Made by a program: the position numbers and the translations under genes. From a virus: a stretch of DNA of 45,623 nucleotides. This document shows positions 6,898 through 16,008 of the stretch, in pieces (positions within the stretch are counted from its first letter, which is position 1; every line of letters begins with the position of its first letter). The stretch lies in IMG/VR virus record IMGVR_UViG_3300025917_000032, positions 1-45,623 of that record; one strand, given 5' to 3'. The notes beneath the pieces were generated by a model. The model searched no databases. It was not told where the DNA came from and saw only the letters and a program-made list of their open reading frames with translations.

Positions 6898-7424
6898 GGC
6901 GCGACCCCAATAGGCTCAGGGATGATGTAGCTGATCACGCGCGCGGTGAGCACCATACCGATCGTGCACCCCACGCCCTCGCGCTCATTTCCGGCCTGGC
7001 GCTTCATGATCGTGTTCGCTTCGACCGTCAGGATGAGCGGATCGGTCCGGACGACGACGCCCATGTGATCGGCGTAGCCATCGCCCGCCAAGTCGTAGAG
7101 CACGGCGTAGCCCGGCTGGGGCGTGAGCGTAAGGCGGCCGCGCACTTTCCCCATCGAGTGCCACGACTCGCACGATCCGGCGGCCGCGGCCGGGATGACG
7201 GCACCGCAATCGCGGAACCACGCGCTGACCGCCGCCGCGCACCACGGCGAGCCTAACGGCGTGCCGACCGCATTCAGGTAGCTGTCGATTGTGGGCGAGC
7301 GATTGGAGCCGGGCGGTTCTTCCACGAGGCCGATGTCCACGCAGGCGCGCGCCGCGATCGAGCGGTTGATGAGCGGCGTCGAGGTCGGGAGCCAGCGGAC
7401 GAGGCCCGGAATGAGGGCGCTCAT
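6894..7424 (-). CDS. endolysin, CHAP/NlpC-P60-type cysteine peptidase
   Basis: A 176-residue protein starting at ATG 7422-7424 (ATGA). The catalytic pattern is clear: Cys62 in S-P-W-C-A-A-A-V, His120 in A-D-H-M-G-V-V, and the third polar position in V-E-A-N-T (135-138). A G-D-G-Y-A turn precedes the His, as in CHAP amidases that cut peptidoglycan peptides. There is no signal peptide, so export would depend on a holin. It sits among small membrane genes, as expected for a lysis cassette. Confidence 0.85.
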   Translation of the reverse strand: MSALIPGLVRWLPTSTPLINRSIAARACVDIGLVEEPPGSNRSPTIDSYLNAVGTPLGSPWCAAAVSAWFRDCGAVIPAAAAGSCESWHSMGKVRGRLTLTPQPGYAVLYDLAGDGYADHMGVVVRTDPLILTVEANTIMKRQAGNEREGVGCTIGMVLTARVISYIIPEPIGVAP

Positions 7425-7669
7425 TCGTGATCCCCGTGGCCACGCCACGCTTTGATTGCGTCGGTGATCCCCGCCACGAAACTCACGATTGGCGTGCGAT
7501 CGATACAGTAGCCGCCCAGGAGGACGAGGCCAAAACCCGCGCCTAACGTGAGGAGTGACGGCGCGGCGCGTTCAACGTAGATGTACGCCCCGCCGCCGGC
7601 GGCGCAGAGCCAGCCGAAGAGGGAGAAGCGCGCGAAGAAGGATGCCGGCCTGTCAGGGGTCGCGATCAT
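7421..7669 (-). CDS. two-span membrane protein, holin candidate
   Basis: An 82-residue protein starting at ATG 7667-7669. Two hydrophobic segments (about residues 10-28 and 39-56, Gly/Leu-rich) and a short charged C-terminus (H-G-D-H-E) give a class II holin layout. It lies directly upstream of the endolysin with ATGA overlaps on both sides. It is the best holin candidate in the window, although 7666-7992 is an alternative. Confidence 0.65.
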   Translation of the reverse strand: MIATPDRPASFFARFSLFGWLCAAGGGAYIYVERAAPSLLTLGAGFGLVLLGGYCIDRTPIVSFVAGITDAIKAWRGHGDHE

Positions 7670-7992
7670 TCGTCGACACTCCACCGCGGCCGCGGCAGGT
7701 TCCGACGCTCGGCCATTTTGTCAATCACTTCGCGGATTTCGATGAGCTCATCGTGCCGCTCGCGACGAAGCGCCGCGACATCATCTTTGCGTTCCTTGTT
7801 CGCGGCAGCGATCAGGTTCCGGAGGTCGGTGAACTTGGGCTCGAGCATTTCGCCGATCGCCGCCTTGATGCCGGACGACAGAAAGGATCGGACGATCCAC
7901 ACGCCGATGCCGGTGATCACGGCCATGAGGATCGCCGTCGTCTTGGAGACCGTGTCCGTTTGCGGGGCTTGCAGCATCGCAGTTGCGCCCAT
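7666..7992 (-). CDS. membrane-anchored coiled-coil protein, first gene of lysis cassette
   Basis: A 108-residue protein with one membrane segment (about residues 18-38) followed by a long charged helix (50-95, Arg/Glu/Lys/Asp). The layout resembles small phage proteins called holin or hemolysin-XhlA-like. It is the first gene after the tail tip gene, preceded by a hairpin and repeated leader at 8021-8075. Confidence 0.65.
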   Translation of the reverse strand: MGATAMLQAPQTDTVSKTTAILMAVITGIGVWIVRSFLSSGIKAAIGEMLEPKFTDLRNLIAAANKERKDDVAALRRERHDELIEIREVIDKMAERRNLPRPRWSVDE

Positions 7993-8020
7993 TAAGAAAG
8001 GACCCTCGACAGATGCGAAA

Positions 8021-8062
8021 CGGGCGGCGCGGACTCCCGTGCAAGGAGCCCAACGCCGCCCG
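8021..8062 (-). terminator. strong hairpin upstream of lysis cassette
   Basis: CGGGCGGCG (8021-8029) pairs with CGCCGCCCG (8054-8062), and an inner CTCC/GGAG pair can extend it. On the minus strand it is followed by TTTCG, a short U-run, so it is at best a weak intrinsic terminator or an attenuator. It lies about 28 nt before the lysis start codon and shares its 3' arm with the element at 32446-32470. Confidence 0.55.
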
Positions 8063-8075
8063 TAAGACGGCCTGC
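8051..8075. repeat. leader element, copy 1
   Basis: This 25-mer recurs at 32446-32470 with two mismatches, both T/C. In each case it includes the arm of a strong hairpin placed about 25-30 nt before a start codon. Similarity continues upstream in a GCGGAA..CTAACG block (about 8120-8140 and 32498-32515). Outside the genes, 7993-8137 holds nothing else obvious. Confidence 0.6.
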
Positions 8076-8137
8076 CCGATTGTCTGCGCGCCTGCGTCGG
8101 CGCGCCCGTCTAATGTACCGCCGTTAGGCGGTTTCCG

Positions 8138-11100
8138 CTATAACGCGCCGCCCGTTGGCGGACAGAACGCGTTCGCGATCGCGCTGTTAGCGCTCGGCGA
8201 CCACCCGGTGAGCGTCCCCCATACGAGGAAGAACACCTGTACCGTCGATGAGCTCTGGAGAAACCGAAAGGTCATCGTGGTCGACGTCGTGGCCGAGCCC
8301 GTGATCTCCGTTGTGGGCGGCGTCGAGGTGCCGGCCTTCAAGTGCCATGTGACGCCGCTCGGCGTTCCTGCGGCCGGGGCGATCGTGATGCTAAAGCTCT
8401 GCGACGGCGCATCATAGTCGACGCTGCTGATCGTGGGCGTCGGGATGGTGGCTGCCGTGGTCGCCGTCAAGAACGCGGTCGTCTTGGCCGATTCGCCGCC
8501 CGAGGTCGAGACGCCGGAATACTGCCAACTGTCGTGCTCGGCTGGCGACAAGCCCGAGTGCGTAAGCGTTTGTGTTCCGCTCGCGAGGGCGGTGCGGGCG
8601 GTGTCGGGCGGCAGGACGACGCCGTTCTTGTAGGTCCGGATGAAGTCGAAGTTGCTGATCGAGCTCGGCATGACGACATGGTTGGTCACGCTCGAGGAGG
8701 TGACGGACGTGTTGGCCGCGCTCGCCGGCGCACTGGGCGCGACCGGCGTCGCCCGCACCGTCCGGAAGTTGATGAAGCCCGAGGTTTCGCTGTGCGCGTC
8801 GTATGCCACAAAGGTCGCGATCTCCACCAGGTTGGTGGCGTCAATCGCTTGGCCCTGGACCACCGCTTCGGGGCCTGAGGTCAGGGTGAAGTTGTCGATC
8901 TGCGGCATCTCCGTGCCCACGTTGTAGACGGAGATCGGGCTTCCGGGGTCGGTGGCCGACGTGTACACCTTGCTCCACCAGCGGACGTAGCGCGTCGTGA
9001 AATCCCATTCGACCGTGTACGTGTTCGCGCTCGCGCCGGCCATGACCGTGATGGTGGGCGCGGGCGGCGAGAAGATGGGGACGCTGATGACGAAGGTCCG
9101 GCCCGCGAACCGGTGGCCCGTCGTGCTCACGGTGATGGGCGTGACTGCGACGTCGGTGGACGGGCTCGCGACGATGCGGTCCGCCCCAGACGCCGTGCCG
9201 ACCACCGTGGTCGAGGCGCCGAACGCGAGATCGCCGGTTCGCCGCGACTGGACCGAATACTCCATGTGATCGAAGAAGGGCGTGTTGGGCGCGGTCCAGA
9301 GGGCGGTCACCCACGCCACCACCGCCGCCGGATCGCCCTGCACGTTGGCCGTCAGGTGAAAATCGTCGGGAACCGCGATGTCATCGAAGGGACCGCCTAG
9401 CCCGCCCAACGCCGCGAAGCTCGATTGAATGGCACTCACGCCCGGCACCATCACCAAAAACTCCTGTCCCCAGAGATCCTTGCCCACGATGGCACCGGTG
9501 GCAAGCGTACGCCCGGCGATCGGCGAGCCCGTGTCGTTCCCGGCCGCGTCCATGATGACGCGGCGATCCGTATACTGCCGGGTCGCAATGCCCACGCGGT
9601 CGCCGATCGTGAGCCAGGGATAGGCGAGCACCGTCTTGACCTTCCAGAGCCGAACGCCGCTCGAGAAGGCGCCCAGCATCATGAGTGCTAAGTTCTGCGC
9701 CTCGGGCCCGTCGTTCCATTGGCAGAGAAGATCCGGCAGCACCATGACATCGAACAGGTTGGCGAGTCCGTATCCCAAGAACGCGTTGAAGTCCACGAAC
9801 TGCGCCTGATTGGCGAAGCCGCCCGCCGTGGTGCTCGTCCCCGCGAAGTCGAAGTTGTAGCCGGCCTGCACGATCGGCATGCGCCGGTCCATGCCGGTTG
9901 GCGTGTCGAGCGAGACGTAGTGCCGCTCATCCCATGTGATCGAGGGGGCTTGATCGCCAAAGATGTCGGCGAACTGAATCTTTCCCTGATCGGCGAACAC
10001 GACGCCGCCACAGTGGAGGGCGAGTGCCGCCAGCACATCAGCCGCCGCGGTGCCGTTGTTCTTCCCGATCAAAGAGGCCGTCGTGAAGCGGCCCGTCGCG
10101 GGCGGCAGCGTGCCGCGGTAACGCGCGGGGACCTGTGCCTGATTGTCGCGCACATCGCGGAACACGTCGGCAAAATCCTCGGCGGCGTACTGCACGTCCG
10201 AGCGCTGGAACACGTCCGAGTGTACTTCGAACGTATCGCCGATCGACGGCACGTCGGCGGTCGTCGGCACGAGAATGAGGAAGGCGTTGCTCGTGTTCGC
10301 GGCGAAGGAGGGCGGCGCCAAGATCGTAATCGATTGCCCGTTCAAGGTGCCCGAGGTCCAGTAGGTGCGCCATGGCCCAGCGCCTTGGAGGAGCCCGTTG
10401 GGTTGCATGAGTCCTGCGGCGAAAGGCGTCCCGGTGACCTGCACGGTCACGATGACGGGGCCAGCGCCCGAGGTCGACACCGCCTGCACGGCGTAGGAGC
10501 CGACGCCTTGGCCCTGCTCGCTATTGAGCGGCACGGACGCCTTGAGCCGGTCGGTGACGCCCAAGAAGGTGAACGCTTCTTGATCGTCCGAAGGGTCGCG
10601 CTGCTCCAACCGGAAGCTGTCCTTGTACCAGCGCATCTTGCTCACGCGATTGACCGCGTAGATGCGCGCTTCAACATTCTGCGGCGCGTACTGCGAGGCG
10701 AGCTGCGTCGCCAGATCGCGCGCGTCCTGTGTGAGCCGGTAGATGGGCAGCTTGAGCTCGGCGATCTCGGACTGGCCCGTGGTCGGATCGATCGTGCACG
10801 AGGACTGCATGTCCCCGATGTAGCGGAAGGTCGAGAAGGTTTGCCGGGCCTCGAGCGTGATCGCCTGGATATAGGGTGTCGCGTAGTGCGTCGCACCCGT
10901 CGAGGACGTGAGCGTGGCCGTCACCTTGTAATACCGCTGCAAGAACGTCGTGCCGGCGATGATGAGCGTATCGATGGCGCCGACCGTCCGGTGCACGCCA
11001 TCCGTCGACACCACGTCCCCATCCTGCACGGTGCCCACGGTGATGTCCGAGGAGCCGAAGTTGTCGCTCGAGGCGTGGAGGTTGTACGTCACGGACTCCG

Positions 11101-12184
11101 AGCCTAACGCAATGTCATCGAACCGGCACTCGACATCTTCCGTGGGAACCACCTCGAGGTCGAGCGGCACGGCGACGGTGCCGTTGGCCGGATACGTCTG
11201 GATCGCGAGCACATGGTAGGGCACCGCCCAGAGCTGCGCGTCGAGCACGCGCGCTGTCCCGATGCGCGATATGCCGAAGGATCCGCTCGCCACGGTCATG
11301 GCCCCAAAGCCGGGGACAGCGCCGGTCGTCTCCTGCGGATCGGGGCTGTGGTTGATGTCGAGCGGCGAGAAGCCGGAGAGGATGTTCGGCGGGTACGGTC
11401 CGATCGAATGATCACCGCCCGTGCCGCCCGTGGCGACGCGCCAGAACGTCGTGTTGTTCAAGTTCGCGACCAATGCGTTATCGGCGCAGCCGATCCAGAG
11501 GCTATTCCCATTGACGCCGCTCGGAATGGTGATCACCACCGAGAAGCCTTTGGCGACAAAGAGCGTGCTCACGCCTGCGATCTTGACGGTCGACTGCCGG
11601 AGATTGCCCGAGTTGTCGCGGCCATCGCCGGTGTTCGACAGCACCCAGCCGGGCGAGAAGCGAATCACCTGCTTCGACAAGTCAAGCGTAAAGAGCGCGC
11701 CCGTGGGCGTGAGCTGATCCGAGACGATGTCGATCGGCGACGCGATCGGCTGGCGCTTCCAATTCTGATCGAACGCCGTCACCTGAAAGCGCACCGTTCC
11801 CTTGAAGGCGCCGGGCGTGCCGCCGCCCCACGAGCCGAGATAGAGTTGGAGCGACGCCAGCACGATCTCGGTTTGCGAGGCGAAGATCGTCGGATCGGGG
11901 AAAAAGTCGAGTGCGCATCCGCTGCCGACGCCAATCTGCTCGACGTGGTTATGCACCGAGTGGTCGGTCACCTGCGAGAAGATGGTCGATGTGCCGCTCG
12001 GTGCGAGCGACACCTGCCCTTCGCTCGACACCGCGATGTCGCTCGACTTGACGACGGTCGCTTGATTCCAGTCGGCGGCACTCGCCACGCCGGCCGACGC
12101 TTCGACCGTGACGATGTCCGCCTCCAAGTCCATGCACGGATTCAAGCGCTGGCTCGCTTGGATGATGCTATCGATGGGCAGCAT
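8138..12184 (-). CDS. tail tip / host-recognition protein (lambda J-like position)
   Basis: The largest gene, 1348 residues, starting at ATG 12182-12184 (TGATG overlap). The N-terminal half is beta-rich tail-hub-like sequence; the C-terminal third (about 1000-1348) has repeated fibronectin-III-like modules with Trp and Ser/Thr-rich strands. Location after the distal tail gene and before lysis, and this size, match the central tip protein that recognises the host in lambda-like siphoviruses. No J-specific motif is claimed. The C-terminus is the likely receptor-binding part. Confidence 0.75.
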   Translation of the reverse strand: MLPIDSIIQASQRLNPCMDLEADIVTVEASAGVASAADWNQATVVKSSDIAVSSEGQVSLAPSGTSTIFSQVTDHSVHNHVEQIGVGSGCALDFFPDPTIFASQTEIVLASLQLYLGSWGGGTPGAFKGTVRFQVTAFDQNWKRQPIASPIDIVSDQLTPTGALFTLDLSKQVIRFSPGWVLSNTGDGRDNSGNLRQSTVKIAGVSTLFVAKGFSVVITIPSGVNGNSLWIGCADNALVANLNNTTFWRVATGGTGGDHSIGPYPPNILSGFSPLDINHSPDPQETTGAVPGFGAMTVASGSFGISRIGTARVLDAQLWAVPYHVLAIQTYPANGTVAVPLDLEVVPTEDVECRFDDIALGSESVTYNLHASSDNFGSSDITVGTVQDGDVVSTDGVHRTVGAIDTLIIAGTTFLQRYYKVTATLTSSTGATHYATPYIQAITLEARQTFSTFRYIGDMQSSCTIDPTTGQSEIAELKLPIYRLTQDARDLATQLASQYAPQNVEARIYAVNRVSKMRWYKDSFRLEQRDPSDDQEAFTFLGVTDRLKASVPLNSEQGQGVGSYAVQAVSTSGAGPVIVTVQVTGTPFAAGLMQPNGLLQGAGPWRTYWTSGTLNGQSITILAPPSFAANTSNAFLILVPTTADVPSIGDTFEVHSDVFQRSDVQYAAEDFADVFRDVRDNQAQVPARYRGTLPPATGRFTTASLIGKNNGTAAADVLAALALHCGGVVFADQGKIQFADIFGDQAPSITWDERHYVSLDTPTGMDRRMPIVQAGYNFDFAGTSTTAGGFANQAQFVDFNAFLGYGLANLFDVMVLPDLLCQWNDGPEAQNLALMMLGAFSSGVRLWKVKTVLAYPWLTIGDRVGIATRQYTDRRVIMDAAGNDTGSPIAGRTLATGAIVGKDLWGQEFLVMVPGVSAIQSSFAALGGLGGPFDDIAVPDDFHLTANVQGDPAAVVAWVTALWTAPNTPFFDHMEYSVQSRRTGDLAFGASTTVVGTASGADRIVASPSTDVAVTPITVSTTGHRFAGRTFVISVPIFSPPAPTITVMAGASANTYTVEWDFTTRYVRWWSKVYTSATDPGSPISVYNVGTEMPQIDNFTLTSGPEAVVQGQAIDATNLVEIATFVAYDAHSETSGFINFRTVRATPVAPSAPASAANTSVTSSSVTNHVVMPSSISNFDFIRTYKNGVVLPPDTARTALASGTQTLTHSGLSPAEHDSWQYSGVSTSGGESAKTTAFLTATTAATIPTPTISSVDYDAPSQSFSITIAPAAGTPSGVTWHLKAGTSTPPTTEITGSATTSTTMTFRFLQSSSTVQVFFLVWGTLTGWSPSANSAIANAFCPPTGGAL

Positions 12185-13047
12185 CAGACGTAGAGCACGG
12201 GCGCCACGGCCTCGAGATCGAGCGAGACGGTTCGGTGGATCGGGTCGACGACGGGCTTGTACTCGGTGTCGCCGGTCGTGCGGAAGAGCCGCATGAGTCC
12301 CGCGGCGGTCGCATCGGAATCGTCGTGGCAGATCCACCACGGCTGCTGCTGGCGAAGCAGGCGGTTCACCTGCGTTTGAAGCGCCGGATAGGACGCGCCG
12401 TCCAACGATTGAATCCGGATCTGGTAGAGGTCCCAGAGCACCGGCCGCGAGGTCACGCGCACGCCTCCCTGACTCACCTCGTTTTTGAGGTACTTGAGCG
12501 ACTGATGAAAGTCGAAGGCGCCCGGCGCGTCCATGAACTCCGGGAAGCGATACAGGTCACCCAGATAGAGCCCCGTCACGATCGGTGCGAAGCCGCTCGA
12601 GGCCGGGATGTCGAACGAGAACGCGCGGTGCGTCACCGGCGTAAACGTCTTCCACCAGACGCCCTCCGAGGTGAGGCAGCCATTGGTGTCCGTTGGGAGG
12701 CCGCCCGGCGTCGAGGGCGGCGTCGCCGTCAGGATCGTGGTGCCATAGGTGACGCCGTCATCGCTCGCGATGAGCGAGATCGATTTGCCCGACAGGTTGT
12801 GCCCGCGGTCCAACACCAGAATGCTCACTTCGGCCGTCTGGCCGCTCCCCAAGTCCGTCCGAAGTTGCGTCAGGATGTTGCTCGCCGATGGCGAGCACCA
12901 GGTGAGGTCGCGGAGATTATCCGCCACGCGCCAGACTTCATGCCCTGTCGCCTCCGTCGCCGGCGCGTTCATGAACACCGTGGCGGCGGGATGCAGCACC
13001 ACGTTGTCGTAGAGATTGTCGGACAGGACAAGCGGTTGGTTGGGCAT
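12184..13047 (-). CDS. tail protein, distal-tail-like
   Basis: A 287-residue protein. The first half is a beta-sandwich-like region (W-W-K-T-F near 130 and an F-S-F-D-I strand); the second half (about 150-287) looks like a tail-ring domain with many aromatic residues. It sits between the lectin-like protein and the tip protein, as Dit-type proteins do. The specific family is not certain. Confidence 0.65.
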   Translation of the reverse strand: MPNQPLVLSDNLYDNVVLHPAATVFMNAPATEATGHEVWRVADNLRDLTWCSPSASNILTQLRTDLGSGQTAEVSILVLDRGHNLSGKSISLIASDDGVTYGTTILTATPPSTPGGLPTDTNGCLTSEGVWWKTFTPVTHRAFSFDIPASSGFAPIVTGLYLGDLYRFPEFMDAPGAFDFHQSLKYLKNEVSQGGVRVTSRPVLWDLYQIRIQSLDGASYPALQTQVNRLLRQQQPWWICHDDSDATAAGLMRLFRTTGDTEYKPVVDPIHRTVSLDLEAVAPVLYV

Positions 13048-13050
13048 CGC

Positions 13051-14181
13051 TCAGACTCCGTAGGTGGTGTCAAGGCGCGATTCTTCGCTCGAGTTCCCGC
13101 CCGCTGTCGCGATGAATACGATCTCGCTGATCGGGCCTTGGCACTCGTGCGAGAGCCCGGAGTCCGTTCCGATGAACGCTGTCCCGGCGTCCGAGAGCCG
13201 GGTGCCGGTCTGCGAGCCGCCCGAGAGCGTCATGGTGACGGCGGCGCCATCGACGTGGAGCGTCGGGTTGTTCGTGAGCACCGAGGCGTCGTACGAGATC
13301 ATGTACTCGTGCGGTGTGCCGAACACGACCACGCCCGCCGCCGTATCCCACTCGATGATCGTGCCGCCCACCTTGTTGATCTGGAAGCGGAGCCGGCCGT
13401 CCGTCTTGACCCAGAGCCACGCCATCGGCGTCGCGAAGAGGTAGGCATCCACGGTCGGCGTGACGACGCTCCCCACGTTGGCGACGATGAACCGCGTGAA
13501 GGCGGCCGCATCGACCATCGTGAAGTGCAGGGAGTCGCCCGTCTGGAACTCGACGCCGGGCTGGCCGCCGATCGCTGTCGCGCGATAGACCGGTTTGGCC
13601 GCGGTGCTCGTCTGGCTCGCGGAGACGCCGCCCACCTGATCCAGCCAGCTTCCGACGAGGGCACCATCGGTCAAGGCGAGCGTATTCGCGGCCCACCAGA
13701 ACTGCCGCGTCACCCCGGCGGCTGCGACCGTGATGCCGACCGTCGCGGTCACGCTGCCCACGGTCGCGGTAATCGTGCAGGATCCGGCGGCGACCCCTGT
13801 GACGAGTCCGTTGGTGTCCACCGTGGCGATCGTGGCGTCGCTCGTCGTCCATGTGACGGTCGCGGTCACCGGATTGCCGCTCGCATCTTCCGGCGTCGCC
13901 GTGATGGACAGCGTGCCGCCGATCGCGATGGTGGACGTGGTGGGCGTCACGGCAATGCTCACGACCGAGCCCGCGGCCACGACGGTCACGGCGCACGTCG
14001 CCGTTTTCGTTTCGCACGTCGCGGTGATCGTGCAGCTCCCGACCGACACCGCCGAGATGAGGCCCGCGCCGCTCACCGTCGCGATCGTCGGATCGCTCGT
14101 GCTCCATGCCACCACGCGACCCGTGAGCGGATTGTTGGACACATCCTCCGGGGTCGCTGTCTCTTGTAGCGTCTGCGCCAT
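13051..14181 (-). CDS. tail fibre-like protein with Big2 and lectin-like domains
   Basis: A 376-residue protein. Residues 1-70 and 71-155 are two bacterial Ig-like (Big2) domains, each with the W-[ST]-[ST]-S-D-x-[TI]-I-A-T-V signature. Residues 158-376 form a LamG/concanavalin-like domain (W-W-A-A-N near 160; G-x-P-G-V-E-F near 205). The first Big2 domain lacks its usual opening strand, so the start may be misplaced or the gene trimmed. It probably displays a glycan-binding head on the tail. Confidence 0.75.
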   Translation of the reverse strand: MAQTLQETATPEDVSNNPLTGRVVAWSTSDPTIATVSGAGLISAVSVGSCTITATCETKTATCAVTVVAAGSVVSIAVTPTTSTIAIGGTLSITATPEDASGNPVTATVTWTTSDATIATVDTNGLVTGVAAGSCTITATVGSVTATVGITVAAAGVTRQFWWAANTLALTDGALVGSWLDQVGGVSASQTSTAAKPVYRATAIGGQPGVEFQTGDSLHFTMVDAAAFTRFIVANVGSVVTPTVDAYLFATPMAWLWVKTDGRLRFQINKVGGTIIEWDTAAGVVVFGTPHEYMISYDASVLTNNPTLHVDGAAVTMTLSGGSQTGTRLSDAGTAFIGTDSGLSHECQGPISEIVFIATAGGNSSEESRLDTTYGV

Positions 14182-14187
14182 GTGCCG

Positions 14188-16008
14188 TTACCGAGGGATG
14201 AAGATGGCGGAATCCACGTTCCAGAGCCCGATCGTGCTGCCCAACGTGTAGGAGCCGGTGAGCGTGGCCTGATCGTCCATGAGCGCCCACGTCTTCCCCG
14301 GGGGCGGCGCCTGGTTGATCGTGACGAGGAAGTTGGTCGTCGCATCAAAGACGGTGCTCGACGACTCGACCCGCATGAGCACGAGCGCCGTGAACGGCGT
14401 GTTGGTCGTCCCGTCCTCGGAGAACACGCGGCCTAACACGCTGACCGCCACGCCCGAGGGCTGTGAGGCGCCGGTCGCCGAGGCGTACACAAACTTTTGC
14501 GGGGTCAGGCTGTCGACCGGCTCGCCTAACGGCACGTCAAACGCGGCCTCCCATCGCGCCTGAATCGGCGAGACATTCCAGAACTGGTTCGCGGGATCGG
14601 AGAAACACTTCTTGGGCTGGCCCCGATCAACCAGGCAGAGCGACGCCGCGTAGTTGGTCATCATCGACCGATCGTCGGGCGTCGTATAGTTGTGCTGCCC
14701 GGCGGTGCGAAACGCGGCGGACAGTCCCGAGACGCCCGCGTGCGGCTCGGCGTTGTTGAAGGCCGGCGTATAGCCGAGCTCCACGATGGCACCGGCCGCC
14801 AAGCGCGTCACCGCGGATGTGCCGATCGTGTCGTTGGGGCGGTTCGATTGGAAGATGTTGAGCGCCCCTTCCATCTGGCAGCCGCCGGCAGCGATCGCAA
14901 ACTGATCATCCTGGCTCGTCGTGAAGTTGGCGAGATTCGGGAAGTAGATCGTCCCTGGATACGTCTGGCGGTAGAGCGTAAAGAGCGCCGCGATGTCGTT
15001 CACGTACTGCGTGCTGCTCGAGGTGCCGTATTCGACGGACTGGAAGTGCATGTTGCTCGCCGAATGCGAGTCGAAGAACACGCCGTCGTTCTGCGAGCCC
15101 AAGATCTGCCCCATCCGGAAGACCTGAAAATCCTTGCCGTCCTGGCTCCCCGGATTGGTCGCCCACGCCCAGTCGGATTCCGACTCGAAGAAGATGCGGT
15201 TAGCGAGCGTGATCGTGCCGTCGCCTAACGTGAAGATGGCGCCCCCGGTCCCGCTCTGCGCGGTGCCCGTGTAGTTGGTCTGAATCGTCGTCTGCGAGGG
15301 GATGCCGGTGACGGTCACCGTCTGGCTAAACGCCGGGCTCGTGAAGCTCACCGTATAGCTGCTGCCAATCTGGAAAGCATTGGACGCCGCGACGCCCAAC
15401 CGCGCCTGCGAGAGCTGCTGCTTCAAGTTGGATGACTGCTTGCCGAGCGTGATCAGCCCCGTCGCCGAAAGCGACGTGACGACGGCTTTGTTGTTCTGCT
15501 GGCCCGAGGCGGCATGGAGGTAGATGTTCTCGAGCGTCCGACCGTTCGCCGTGGCCCAATCGGAGGCGACCGTGCCCCACGAGACGGTCGCGTTATCGGA
15601 TGGTTCTTGCCCCGTCGCCTCCGTGAAGTGGTGGAGCGCGTAAGGCGTACAGATGCAGTCCGGGAAGAGCGCCTTAAGCGTGGCCGTGGGCGGCGACATC
15701 GCGTAGCGCATGCGGTTGAGCGGGCCAGCTTCCGCGAAGTTGTAATCGCTTTGCGGGAGACTGCCGCTCGAAAACCACGTGCGCCCCCATCCCATGTGCG
15801 TCAAAGCGCCCGTCACCACGGGAGCGGGCGCGTCGAGCGTCACCGAGGTCGTACTCAGGACGACGTGATCGACCGGCGTCTGCGTGCCGCCGACATCGAT
15901 CGTGAGTGTCACCGCCGAGGGCGAGAGCACCAGATGGTCGACCGCTGGCCCTAAGACGACGTAGGTCGAGCGGTCGCGGACGGCGATGCGCGGGCGCCGG
16001 ATCGTCAT
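14188..16008 (-). CDS. tail-associated glycoside-hydrolase-like protein
   Basis: A 606-residue protein. After short beta-rich repeats (about 20-65) the main part resembles a TIM-barrel glycosidase of the putative GHL15/GH114-like kind: D-G-V-F-F-D-S-H-S near 310 and G-C-Q-M-E-G-A near 375 supply the carboxylates expected at strand ends. The C-terminal 120 residues are beta-rich. It lies between tape measure and lectin-like genes, so it probably degrades a cell-surface polysaccharide. The family name is inference. Confidence 0.65.
   Translation of the reverse strand: MTIRRPRIAVRDRSTYVVLGPAVDHLVLSPSAVTLTIDVGGTQTPVDHVVLSTTSVTLDAPAPVVTGALTHMGWGRTWFSSGSLPQSDYNFAEAGPLNRMRYAMSPPTATLKALFPDCICTPYALHHFTEATGQEPSDNATVSWGTVASDWATANGRTLENIYLHAASGQQNNKAVVTSLSATGLITLGKQSSNLKQQLSQARLGVAASNAFQIGSSYTVSFTSPAFSQTVTVTGIPSQTTIQTNYTGTAQSGTGGAIFTLGDGTITLANRIFFESESDWAWATNPGSQDGKDFQVFRMGQILGSQNDGVFFDSHSASNMHFQSVEYGTSSSTQYVNDIAALFTLYRQTYPGTIYFPNLANFTTSQDDQFAIAAGGCQMEGALNIFQSNRPNDTIGTSAVTRLAAGAIVELGYTPAFNNAEPHAGVSGLSAAFRTAGQHNYTTPDDRSMMTNYAASLCLVDRGQPKKCFSDPANQFWNVSPIQARWEAAFDVPLGEPVDSLTPQKFVYASATGASQPSGVAVSVLGRVFSEDGTTNTPFTALVLMRVESSSTVFDATTNFLVTINQAPPPGKTWALMDDQATLTGSYTLGSTIGLWNVDSAIFIPR

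Noticed and set aside
9719-11107. Long plus-strand ORF inside the tail tip gene
   Set aside because: Arg/Gly/Val-rich shadow of the minus-strand gene caused by high GC; similar shadows at 12235-14169 and 43053-44357.
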